Assembly (NCBI GenBank): GCA_020747015.1
Contig: JAGTJM010000019.1
Coordinates: 186,001 to 250,000 of the forward strand
Source: Pyrenochaeta sp. MPI-SDFR-AT-0127
Lineage: Eukaryota; Ascomycota; Dothideomycetes; Pleosporales; Cucurbitariaceae
Length of the DNA: 64,000 nucleotides
Direction: 5' to 3'
Below the pieces are notes generated by a model that saw nothing but the letters and a program-made list of their open reading frames with translations, did not search any database and was not told where the DNA came from. Positions 11,719 through 21,811 of this stretch are shown here, one piece after another. The first letter of the stretch is position 1. Each line of letters begins with the position of its first letter. Both the position numbers and the translations under genes were made by a program.

Positions 11719-14070
11719 ATGGCCGCCAGGAAGAGTGCCAGATCGGGTGCTACGCAAGCAAAGTCTGGTGCAGCTCGAATGCGGAGCCAGATTGGGCAAA
11801 TCTCCAAGCAACCAGTCCTCCAAGAGAGCCAACATGGCGCATCGGTTGTCATGGCCAAATCCGTTGCTCTCTCCAAAACTAGCAACGCACACACAACATC
11901 TACAGCGACCACACAACATGTAAGCATCGAACAAAGCACACAGATCACTCAGACATTGGTGCACGGATGTCTCAGTTCAGTCGCGTTTCTGAGATCCATC
12001 TTTCCCCAAAATTGCTTCAGTACTCGATACTATCACAACACCAGCAGCCAATGGTCCTACGATGATTTTGCCTCTGGCGCCAACACAACTGCAGGCCGAG
12101 AGATCGAAGGTCGAGACGGCGCTGGAAAAGCCATCATCGCTTTGAAGCGAGGCATTTCTGACCGCGTGGATCGATTCTTGAGCCTGATGGTATGTTTCCT
12201 GTGCTACCCAGCAAAACGACACTCACCTACTTCTAGGAAACTGGCATCTTTGATGCACTTCGACGTGGATACTTGAAGTCCTTGCATCTGTCTGTGCATG
12301 AGAGTTCCGAACGTCCTTCTGATGTTCTCGAGGCATGGACTTGGACGTTTCACTACGTAGCTAGTACTGACGGCACGCATACCCTTGAGAGCATCGACTT
12401 GAAAGATGATATTGGGTATACGATAACTTTGCGCCAAGCGAAACTGTCCCTCAACGATTTCATAAGGAAGCTGACTGGGATGTGTGCTACACTGCCAGCT
12501 CTGCCAGAGACAAAGAGCATAATCCTCCATGTAGGCTACACAAATGAGAGGCCTCAAGAGTATTTTGCTCCAGGATTCGAACAACCAGCCATCGACACGG
12601 CAAGGTTCCCCGCAAATCCCGACTGGGAGAAGACCACCACTGAAGTTGGTATCATGAATGCCGGACATCATACGGCATCTTTGGCTGTGTCCTATCTGCA
12701 GAAACGGAACGCAGATATCCCAGACGTAATTCCTGAGGGACTGGAGTACGCCCACGAGGCCAGACTCCTCGATGACGTGATGAAGAATTTGGATGAACGG
12801 GCCAAAGCCACGCAGAAAGTGGACGCCAATCCAGAAGCAGCCAAAATGGCCAACCATTCAGTAACGCCAGCGAGAAGTGACGATCAAGGTCAATTGCTAC
12901 AACAAGAAACGTCGTCCGCTTTAGAGCCATTTCGAGCTTCAGACACTGTCAGCATTCTCGTAAGATCTTCAACAGTTGATAGGATGGAACAACAACAGAT
13001 CCGCAATATGGTACTGCTAAACGAAGTTTTATTTGCAATCAGGCTGACTCAACTGCCAGCTTCAACCTTCTGGGCCGGGCTCAAACACACAAGCAACGCA
13101 ACCTGCAAACTCTACACCCCACGATGCACTTGGTCAAAGAGCCACACTACAACTAGCGTTTTCGCAAGCCAAAATCGATCAAGTGGACATGGAAAGAAGC
13201 GCTATGCTTTCGCCACGTAGGGAAATCTCTAAAATGCTGACAATTAACGAACACGCAGAACATATTACCGTTCGCTGTCAATGCAAGTATGCCGAGGAAG
13301 AAGGAGACATGGTAGGTAAGCATATGCCCAGGATACGATACAGTCGCACTAACTATGGTAGATCAATTGCGAGTTCTGCGAGTCATACCAGCATCTCCAC
13401 TGCTACGGTTTTACTGGAAAGGACGATGCGAGGATTCCTACAATTCACATGTGTTACTCATGTCTTTTGAAGGAGGAAAATGAAGCATTTCAACAAGTCC
13501 GCGACCAGACAGTGTATCGCCGTGCACTTTGGCTCCTGCAGGGAACCAGCTATGACAGTGCAAGGTCACTTGGTGACACTCTTGGTAAGGCATAATTTGC
13601 TCCTGCGTCGAGGCAAGAAGCCTGACAACTCTAGACTGCACGGCTCGTGAAATTCAGATGCTGGTCCAAAACTTCCGAAGCATGGGTATTCTTGTGGATT
13701 CCTCAAAGAAGACGAACCAACCCATTGTTTTGAGCAAGTCACTCGCTACAGAGAAGGTGGTTCAGAGATTCTTCGACCCTACCTTTGGCATTGAGCATCA
13801 TGTAGGTACCATTTACTTGTGTCTAGTATACTTCGCGGCGTGGCAAAAGCTAATTGTACAAATCATTAGCTGGCACGCCTCACGCCCGTCCATACTGAAG
13901 CGCAATCGACACCGACGGACAATAGACTGAAGCGGCCTCGTGACACAGTGGATGATAGGAGAATGTCGCCAGCTGCGAAACGTCGTTTCACAGCGAGCGC
14001 TTCTACCTTCATCAATGGTAGCGAGCTGAATACTCCAAAGGCAGCCAGAAACTTGAGGCCCGCTTCGTGA
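11719..14070 (+). CDS. hop1: HORMA-domain meiotic chromosome-axis protein (Hop1 type)
   Basis: Six exons: 11719..12189, 12237..12959 (or to 13010), 13060..13311, 13362..13584, 13635..13801 and 13870..14070, giving 678 aa (695 with the longer exon 2). Four of the five introns are 47-68 nt with GTAAGN or GTAGGT-like donors; intron 2 has two possible donors. The HORMA domain spans about residues 70-280 (ITQTLVHGCLSSVAFLRSIF, IIALKRGISDRVDRFLSLM, then ETGIFDALRRGYLKSLHLSV after splicing). A C-terminal zinc finger at about 471-515 has the pattern CQC...CEFCESYQHLHCYGFTG...CYSC, PHD-like. It is followed by a region consistent with the winged-helix part (LVQNFRSMGILVDSSKK) and a basic tail (RLKRPRD, AAKRRF). 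In yeasts Hop1 loads on meiotic chromosome axes and promotes interhomolog recombination. Nuclear, meiosis-specific expression is inferred. Confidence 0.9.
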
Positions 14071-14890
14071 CAAGGATGACTGACCTTGCACAATCGTGTC
14101 CAAGATACTGCGTGCTAGCTTCAGCAACGTTTTCTGCTTTCGTCTTGTTTGATGTGCTAAAGGATGCTGTGTAACAGTGGAGCTGCATGATTTATGGTTT
14201 TCCTGAAGCCTTGCGCGTGCCACGGTCGCACGGCATGTGCTATCTGTACAAGCAAGTAATGAATCTAACGTGTCTTTGCTGGCTATGAGCCAATCGACAG
14301 ACGTTCTCGGACGTTAGCGATGTTCCCATGTTGTTCCAGTGGTGTGTTGTGGGGGGTGATCCGTGAGGCTAATAACGGTCTGCACAATGATGCAACATTT
14401 AGCTCGACGCGGCGCGACTTTGGAAGTTTAGATCCGCTAGCAGCATTTAAAGGGGGAACGGCGGTAACAAGATTGTAGATGTTCACAATAGCGCCCAGGG
14501 TGGTGGAGGCGACGGGCTCGTGGCGGGGCAGCGATGTGTGGATCGCTCGATGATTAGCGCTGGGCTTTTGCTTTTGACGTTGTGGAGATGTGGACGCCAC
14601 GCGAGAAGACCCAAAGACATGGACTCTGGAACCTTGAGGGCCGCGGAGGTTCTTTTGTGACGCGACATGGCATGAGCTTTTTGCTTTTGACAAAGGGTGG
14701 AGGTCGTAGGAAGCGCAGAAGGCTAGAAAGCCATGACGCCTTTGCAGAGTGCCATGTGCGAGCATGTAGTGCTGGGAGCGGTTTTTCTCTAGCTTCGATT
14801 GTTGTTGCAAGTTGCATGTGAGGGAGGAGAAGAAAAAAGAAGTGCTGATGAGATTCAAGCGACATATTGAAAATGGAGGTGAGACTGCAG

Positions 14891-14930
14891 TGGGGGAAGC
14901 CCGGGTGCTGGGGGGGAAGCCCGGGTGCTG
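14891..14930. repeat. 20-bp tandem duplication
   Basis: Two nearly identical 20-base units lie head to tail, each containing AAGCCCGGGTGCTGGGG or a one-base variant. The CCCGGG core is palindromic in each unit. Confidence 0.85.
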
Positions 14931-15624
14931 GGGACGGTGGATTTTTTGGGAACAACGTGGGAAATTCGCCGAAGAGGTTCAGGAGGCGGGATTACACTTT
15001 CCACACGTGTCCATTAGCTAGAGTTTAACATGTTAAGTCAGTTGATGTGGGGAAAAAATAAAATAAAAAGACGGTTGGAAGGAAGATAGTTTGTCGACTG
15101 TGGGGTGTTGAAGAGGAACAAAGGACGGCGAGAAAACCTTATTGAAGGGTCACAGCCCCCCTAACATTGCCATGACACGAATTGTGCTATGTCAGATGTG
15201 CAGAGTTATGATATAAGGGTTGATCCAAGATCTTAAAAAATGATGATCTTGGGACATCGGCACGGCCTCGATAGGCGAGGTGAGGGTGTGGGTTTGAGCT
15301 TGCGATCAGCATACTGGAACCAGAAGAGGAGCGTGACGTTGCTGATCGCAACCACATTTTTGCTTCGATTTGGGGGGACTCTGCTTGCTCAACGGGATTT
15401 ACCTTTCCAAGACGCCAAATCATGCGGACAATTACGAAGCCGCGTCCCGCCGTGGCTTGGGACACGCTTTTGTTACTGTGGTTTATGAATACGAAGCATA
15501 ATTCCGACGGCGGTTTACATGTGCTACGTCGCTTCGGGGGTGGGGGGGAGTGAATCGGGAGCCATTGGGAGAGGGGAGACACGACATATTGCAGCAGGGA
15601 TTCAGGGACAGAGCAAGTGGGAAT

Positions 15625-15662
15625 GGAAGTGGAAGTGGAAGTGGAAGTGGAAGTGGAAGTGG
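15625..15662. repeat. GGAAGT hexanucleotide repeat (6 units)
   Basis: Six perfect GGAAGT units are followed by a partial GG. The preceding GGGAAT is a degenerate unit. In the forward frames it would read Gly-Ser or Glu-Val repeats, and on the minus strand Leu-Pro. I see no reason to call it coding. Confidence 0.9.
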
Positions 15663-15953
15663 CTCCGCGACGAGGATGCAGCCATCCGGGCGTTGCATGG
15701 CAGGTGATGAAAGTGCATGCTGTTTCCTTTCGCTTTTTCCAACGTCGCGGTGCATACTCGGTGCATGCATGGCCTGTGAAGGTTCCTGTGCTCGAGTCAG
15801 TGGAGGATCCGCCCATCCTGCCAAGCTGCATCGGTCCCCTGAATCGCAGAATCCCCAACATTGGCTGGCCTGCGGACGGATCGACTGACCGACAGCGCAC
15901 CAGGCGAAAGATGGTTTGCTGCAGTCCCCCGGTATAGAGCCATCGCGCGAGGA

Positions 15954-15970
15954 GGGGGGGGGGGGGGGGG
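15954..15970. repeat. Homopolymer G17
   Basis: Seventeen consecutive G residues on the plus strand. The exact length may be affected by sequencing error. Confidence 0.85.
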
Positions 15971-16041
15971 CAAAAGACTATACCTTGCCTCGTCGCCGCA
16001 CGCTACTAAAGAGTCTGCACCCACTCTATCCGCGACTTTGA

Positions 16042-16064
16042 AGAGAGAGAGAGAGAGAGAGAGA
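16042..16064. repeat. AG dinucleotide microsatellite
   Basis: About eleven AG units lie roughly 400 bases before the 16468 start codon, within the likely promoter or 5' UTR of that gene. Confidence 0.9.
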
Positions 16065-16467
16065 TTCTCGCTGGGGAACCCGCTTGCTGCTACATCTCGC
16101 ACTGTACTTTAGCGCTCGCCCGCTTTTGCTATCTGCAGGAACGGCAGCTCGGCGCGAATAGCGTAGGGGCCCGCAGCTGAACCCTCTCGGATCATCCTCC
16201 ATCGAGGTTATTGGGAAGCCCTTCGACCACATATTATCCCTCTCACAAACCGCCCACACCTGCTCGCATGTCCCGTCAGTGCTCGCGACCGCGGCGGCAC
16301 CCTACATGCTTGTTGGACGCAATTGAGCGCCGATGCGGGCACAGAATCCGTCCCTGAGCCCTCTCACTCCTCTCGCGACTCAGTCTCTTGCGTGTGTCTC
16401 TGCTGAGTCGCGCCCCAGTCCAGGATCAAGCCACCAATTCTCCCACTGACACCGGGCTCACGTCAAG

Positions 16468-19290
16468 ATGGGTCGTGACCGCGTACCCAAGAAATTCTCC
16501 TTTCCCCTGCCCCGCAGGTCAAAGGCCAAGGTCGACGACGACGACCGCAGCGCACGCTCAACGCCCTCGATCCCCTCCGTGCCCGAATGGCCTGCTCGCC
16601 GCGACGATTCCTCGACGAGTAAAGCACATCGTGTGCTGGGAACGTCCGACACCATATATCGCTCGGCCTCGAATCAGCAGTCCATCCCAGCCAGCCCTGG
16701 CTACATGTCCATTACCGTCTCCGAGGCTAGTTTTGGCTCACAGGCAGACGGAAGAACCTCTGCGACAGCGACAGATAACGGCTACCTGAAACGGCCAGGC
16801 ATGTCGAAACGGCCATCATCCAACCTCCTGGGGCGCGCATACAGCGGAGATGGAAGACGGGGTTCCGACAACAGCTCAATCAGTCATCGGTTACAACCCC
16901 AGACGTCAAACTCGACAATGCGCTCACACTACGATGCAAAGGCTTCCCCCCTGGCGATATCACAGCAGACATCGGACTCGGCAGTACGAGACAGGGCTTT
17001 ACGAAGAGGGCATCCACAAGTTGTAACAGACTACGGCTACAACTGCCATGTAGCGAGTCCAATATCCCCGGTGATTTTGGACGAAGCGAAAAAGAAGGAA
17101 AATCGAAGATCTAAACCTGCGCGGCTAGACCTCTCCAAATTATTCCCAAAACCAAAAACTGGCGATGGCCAGAATCATGCAAATGCACTACTTTCGCCGA
17201 CAAAAATGGTCAATTCTCCAGCTGCCATGTCAATGGCTTCAGACTACTTTCCTCGCCCAATGACTAGAGAACCAACGCCTCAAATAGGAGGCCAAGTAAA
17301 GCTAAAAACAATAACGACGACGACGTCATCATCAACACGACATCAGCAATCAGTAATGCAGCCGCCAAGTAGTCCGGTTCGCAAGTTTAGAAGAGACGAC
17401 TACGATAATGCTAAGATTCACATACGTAGGCCACCTAAAGGCGTCCAGCACTGGTTTGATGCGCTGGACGAGGATAGTGATGAGGCCGGGCCAGACACCA
17501 GAACACCCATCTACGCTCCAAAAGCCGTTCGTCCACCGGCCATGCCCAAGGTCCCCATCCGCAAGACATCGCTTGGCCGAATGCAGCAGGACAATGCGAC
17601 CAAACAGCAAGCCCCGCCGTCGCAATATCTAGTGCCGACCTCTAGAAGAGACACCTTTGCCCATGAAGACATTGCTGATGTCGCATGTTTGACCTCGCCA
17701 AGTCAATTTTCAGTGAATTCTGTAGTTTCGTCGAATAAGACAAAAGAGTCTGCATTATCAAAGTCTAACCTCCAAGACTCTAGTGTTCTTTCCTTTTCAT
17801 CGTCAGAAGAGGACGAATACGAACAAGCTCAAACGAAGGCGCGCAAGTTTGCAGTCCGTAAGAGCTTGGATATAAATGATGACGCTGGTGAAGTCATCAT
17901 TGGGCAAGCCCAAGCGTTTGAAATGCGCCCAAACCGAAGACCGTCCGCTGGAAGAATAAGCACGCGTTCGACATCTACAAGTGCCGCAACAATCGAAGTC
18001 ATGTACTCCCCGGAGCCGCCGTTTCCATCGTACCATTATCCAAGGTCCAGCACCTACAGCGGTAGCAGACGGTCCAGTCACTTGCGGCAACCGTCAGTCA
18101 TTCCCGAAGATGACGATGATCGTCCCAAAACAGCTGTCAACATGCCTCTTTCACCGTCTTCTCGAAGTGTCCTGAGTGCGCGCACTTCAGCGAGCGAACC
18201 GAAACCCCGCTCTGATGGATCGCATAAGCTCATGGCAGTAACTGCGGAGGAAGAGGCTCTTCTGGAGATGATGCGCAAAAAACGTGCAGCCATGGCGAAA
18301 AAGGGGGTGTCACAGGCAGATCAAAATATAACCGAGCAAGACAAATTACAAAAGACCCCAACCAAAGCTTCACAACGGCCGTATCGCACATCTGGGTTCT
18401 TGTCGATGGAAGCAAGCCCCGTGCGCGGATTGGAGTCGAGGACTACTCGACGAGCATCGGCTATTCCGCCATCACCGCTTCTTCTTCCACCTCGAGGAAG
18501 GCCACTTCGAGCTGTTCACGAAAGTAACACTGGAACAAGCCAGTTTCGGGACAGCTCTGCAAGCGACACATGGTCTGATCGCCACCACTCTCCAGTGACC
18601 CGGACCATATTACCACATCATCTCCCAACGCCGTCCGAGTTCTCACCTCTCGATCCATTCCCACCCTCAACGCCGACTCCTACCGCGAGCGTAACATCCC
18701 CAACTACCATTGATCATGCATCTCCTCTTCCATCGCCGGTGACACCCGGACTCCGCATAGGAGAAACAGATGTGGCTGTAAAAGTCGCCAATAGCGAGAC
18801 TAGTAGCAACAACAGCGAAGACGTTGCTATATTAAATAACGGTGTCATTGGAGCCCCACCAGACAGTGTTAAATCCGACTCCTCTTCACGCCACCAACGC
18901 CGCCGCACCGCGTCCAGTGCTACTGACGTAGCCTTTCCCACTCCACCCACAAACACGCTGAGAGATTTGGCTTCCGTATCAGAAACCTCATCTCGCCCGC
19001 ACAGCATCGTCGAGCCGCCACTCCCAAAGGTCCAGAGAAGAAACTCGCGACGAACTAGTGCGCTCACACTTTCGACGAACGGCCAATCCAGGAGTCGGCA
19101 GAGCAGTGTTCACTCGACCAATTCGCGCATTTCCACGTTTTCGCAAACCTCGGGCTACTTCAATGGCGTAGAGAAGCGGAGCTCGCGACACTTGAGCCGT
19201 GGCAATAGTGTCGCGAGTGTGAAGGGTAATAGAAATAGTGTCAGCGATGATGTCCTAGCTGCGTGGAACAGCTTGGGCGGGTCGTATTAA
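16468..19290 (+). CDS. Conserved-type hypothetical, largely disordered 940-aa protein
   Basis: One uninterrupted exon encodes 940 aa starting MGRDRVPKKFSFPLPRRSKAK. The protein is rich in Ser, Thr, Pro, Arg and charged residues and looks almost wholly disordered. It has many SP/TP and RxxS contexts that could be phosphosites. The one compact segment, about residues 588-615, reads LMAVTAEEEALLEMMRKKRA: an acidic-then-basic amphipathic helix I have seen as a short conserved block in fungal proteins of unknown function. The C-terminus is also orderly (DDVLAAWNSLGGSY). No transmembrane segment, signal peptide or catalytic motif is visible. The frame, length and lack of stops make it a secure gene. 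I do not know its function; a scaffold or signalling adaptor is only a guess. Confidence 0.85.
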   Translation: MGRDRVPKKFSFPLPRRSKAKVDDDDRSARSTPSIPSVPEWPARRDDSSTSKAHRVLGTSDTIYRSASNQQSIPASPGYMSITVSEASFGSQADGRTSATATDNGYLKRPGMSKRPSSNLLGRAYSGDGRRGSDNSSISHRLQPQTSNSTMRSHYDAKASPLAISQQTSDSAVRDRALRRGHPQVVTDYGYNCHVASPISPVILDEAKKKENRRSKPARLDLSKLFPKPKTGDGQNHANALLSPTKMVNSPAAMSMASDYFPRPMTREPTPQIGGQVKLKTITTTTSSSTRHQQSVMQPPSSPVRKFRRDDYDNAKIHIRRPPKGVQHWFDALDEDSDEAGPDTRTPIYAPKAVRPPAMPKVPIRKTSLGRMQQDNATKQQAPPSQYLVPTSRRDTFAHEDIADVACLTSPSQFSVNSVVSSNKTKESALSKSNLQDSSVLSFSSSEEDEYEQAQTKARKFAVRKSLDINDDAGEVIIGQAQAFEMRPNRRPSAGRISTRSTSTSAATIEVMYSPEPPFPSYHYPRSSTYSGSRRSSHLRQPSVIPEDDDDRPKTAVNMPLSPSSRSVLSARTSASEPKPRSDGSHKLMAVTAEEEALLEMMRKKRAAMAKKGVSQADQNITEQDKLQKTPTKASQRPYRTSGFLSMEASPVRGLESRTTRRASAIPPSPLLLPPRGRPLRAVHESNTGTSQFRDSSASDTWSDRHHSPVTRTILPHHLPTPSEFSPLDPFPPSTPTPTASVTSPTTIDHASPLPSPVTPGLRIGETDVAVKVANSETSSNNSEDVAILNNGVIGAPPDSVKSDSSSRHQRRRTASSATDVAFPTPPTNTLRDLASVSETSSRPHSIVEPPLPKVQRRNSRRTSALTLSTNGQSRSRQSSVHSTNSRISTFSQTSGYFNGVEKRSSRHLSRGNSVASVKGNRNSVSDDVLAAWNSLGGSY

Positions 19291-20464
19291 TCGTCACCTC
19301 TCAGACATTATCCTATCCCACTCGCCCCCAACACCGTACATCACAATCCATCACGTACACGCTCGACGCTCTACAACATCTCTTCCAGTATCCAGCGGTT
19401 TGATACCCATAGTCCTCCATGTATACCCGCCATCTATCCATGGCGCACATAATCTCTGTACAGTTCAAAGGTTTTCCCACAAAAAAGGCGACCGCATCGC
19501 GCGGAACCAAACGAGTCTCATTATTTCCCCTCCCACTGATCTCTTGTTTATCCTGTAATGCCTTCTTTTTTTTTTCTTTCTTTCTTTTATAAAGTCTACC
19601 TCGATATCTTAGCCAGCCACGTACGTCTCTCTTACTCTTGATAATTTTTTTTATCTCAAGTTTTCTATTTGGTTGTTTTGGATCTATACCGGTCTAGGTG
19701 TTTTTTTTTTTTTTTGAAATCTGGGCTGGGCTGGCTTGGCTGGAAAGTGTGGGCCGCGTGGGAACTTGGGATATAAAAGGGACATTTCAGGAATTTTATA
19801 CGGTTGACAAATGGTGATGAATGGTGGGCTTAGCGTAAACTGGGGGGGGGCCTTTTTTTTGGTTTACTTTTATTAGAATCCTGGGGGTCCGGGAAATGGC
19901 CGTGTCCTCCCATTTTGTTTTAAATCGCTAGCGATATAGTGGGTGTGTAATTATACCTCGAGAGTGAGCGAGTGAGTGGTTGCGGCACTCGAGTGTAGAG
20001 TTGCTGAGAGCTGAAACTCATCCCTTTTGAATTGTTATGCTATTTGGTGCACTTGATGTGATTTGTTGAAAAGTGTTGGTTGTGCAATTGAGTGGAAGAT
20101 ATTTGAGACCAAAGACGATGGATTTGCCGTTGACTGGTGTGGTTCCAAAGACATGAGTGCTTGGAGCTGTGGGCACGGAAAATGCTTGCATTGGCATCAC
20201 ACGAAGCTTTTGAAAGCGGAAAGGTGGGTTAGGTCCTGAACACACTGAGTAAGTAAAGTCACATTGGATACAATGACTGGATCAGTTGCTAAGAGAATTA
20301 GGAAAAAGAGTCTAGTCGTTTCGAATGCTACCAGTCCAACGCCATTACGCCTAGCACCACAGATGCGGTCCGCTTGCCCAACGCTGTCTTCCAATGCGCC
20401 ATAACGATGCAATGCAATACCCAACCCCACAAACGCCAATAATGCAGACTTTGCTTTCAGACAC
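19291..20464. other. Convergent 3' intergenic region with homopolymer tracts
   Basis: This lies between the stops of the 940-aa gene (+) and the PLC-like gene (-). It contains T-rich runs at about 19566-19590 and 19700-19716, and G and T runs at about 19840-19862. A GCTGGGCTGGCTTGGCTGG imperfect repeat is near 19723. Nothing coding is recognised. Confidence 0.5.
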
Positions 20465-21811
20465 TCACTGAATGAAATACATGACGAGGAGAACAGAAGC
20501 CGCAATCAAACCGCTACCCTTACCAACAATCGCTCCACTAGTCGTTGCGGAGCCGCAGCACGCGTCACGATTGTACGAGACATTGTTCGCCGCCGCAGCA
20601 ACTTGAAAGACGGAGCCATTGAAATTGCCAAAATTGTAGTAGTCGACGAGCAGCCAGTTGGGCGGACGACCCCACATGGCCTCGCAATTCTGGACATTGA
20701 GTCCAAGACTGCCGTTTCCGGATTCGGCGTTGACGCTGTCGAGGAGCGAGTAGGCTGGGATGAGGATGCCGTCCATGCCTGAGAGACTAATTTCAATGTT
20801 CAGGTTGTGGTTCATCATGTACATACGGGTTCGTGACACTTCTTCAGCTTGGTTGGGAGGACGCTGTTGTGTGCATGGGAAGGAGGGGTCGGTAGGCGAG
20901 AATGGAGTTTCCCACTGATAGTCGAATTCGCTGAGTAGCCAGGGGACTTGGTCCTGGTCAGTGCCGTAGTCTAACATGACGACTACTCGCTTATTCCGTA
21001 TAATCATCTCAGCTAGGGAGGGCCAATCGGTCAGATTCAAGTTGCTAGACGGCGGCGTCCAGAGATACTGTAGGATTCCAGAATCTGTAAAGGGCTGCAC
21101 ATAGTCTGTGGCTGGTATCCGAGTACTCTGCCCGTTATTATTGCCCATTACGATGGCGATCACTTCGTACGGGTTCGAGTCGAGCCACCCCTTCACTGTC
21201 GCAAGGTATGTTTCGAGAGTACCCACGTCGAGCAGGTCGCAGGAAGTATGGCACAGTCGGATCGCGGAGGACGAGTTTGGCTTCTGTGTCTCAAATTGTA
21301 CTGTCCCGCACGATTAGCTGAGTGGGTCGTTCCTAGGTACGTGTCTATGCTTACGGCCTCGGATGCCATCATTGAGCTGGTTAAGCACTGCGTATAGTTG
21401 ATTGCTAGCGGCATTGTGTGGCCTCACGAAAGGGCTGTTGTGTGCAACAACCATTGAGATGTTCGAAAATTTCCGATCGCAGAATTCGACGTGACCATTG
21501 CAGGGTTGAGTATTAGAAGGTTGAGGGCGAGTTGATGTCGTAGCTAATACCGTACCATTGCCAGACGTAGTCGAAGGCGAGAGCCCTACTATAGCTGTGA
21601 CATCCTCTGTCGTGGCTGAGGTTGTAGCGGTAGTATTTCGCGACCCGGAAACGCTCGTTGCCAGAGGAATCCCAGAAGGATTGCTGGAGGTTACGATCAC
21701 AGCGGTAGTGAGGCTGCTAGACACAGGAGGAATGGGTGCAGGTGAGGAGACTTGCGCAGATATACATTGCGTAAGGACAAAAACCACGAGAGACGTTCGT
21801 GCGAGAATCAT
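20465..21811 (-). CDS. Secreted GPI-anchored PLC-like phosphodiesterase (PI-PLC X-like)
   Basis: Two exons, 21811..21355 and 21300..20465, give 430 aa. The 54-nt intron (GTAAGC...CTAAT...GACAG, phase 1) joins LNDGIRG to LQFETQKP. An N-terminal signal peptide (MILARTSLVVFVLTQCISAQ) is followed by a Ser/Thr-rich, probably O-glycosylated segment. The PLC-like phosphodiesterase core follows: VVAHNSPF with His about 124, and RLCHTSCDLLDVGTL with His about 170, the two histidines used by PI-PLC-type enzymes. VIAIVMGN and VVVMLDYG fit later barrel strands. The C-terminus (SATTSGAIVGKGSG then a hydrophobic tail to the stop) is a typical GPI-attachment signal. Location at plasma membrane or cell wall is inferred. 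The substrate is unknown; many fungal members are annotated only as PLC-like. Confidence 0.88.

Larger units (their letters stand above)
14071..16467. other. Repeat-rich intergenic region
   Basis: About 2.4 kb lies between hop1 and the 940-aa gene. It holds a 20-bp tandem duplication, a GGAAGT repeat, a 17-base G run and an AG dinucleotide run (listed separately). Several long open frames exist on both strands (for example minus 15187-15900). Their translations are repeat-driven (TSTSTS, LPLPLP, GSGSGS) and match no family, so I treat them as non-coding. The last 400 bases before 16468 are C/T-rich, as in many fungal promoters. Confidence 0.5.

Noticed and set aside
13011..13220. Uninterrupted hop1 exon 2 reading on to the stop at 13220
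   Set aside because: The downstream zinc-finger exons read in another frame, which requires an intron ending at 13059.
14283..14858. 191-codon minus-strand frame
   Set aside because: Intergenic, no recognisable protein features, overlapped by several equally long frames.
15187..15900. 237-codon minus-strand frame in the repeat-rich gap
   Set aside because: Its translation is dominated by the hexamer repeat (TSTSTS) and unrelated low-complexity sequence, with no domain, homologue or splice logic.
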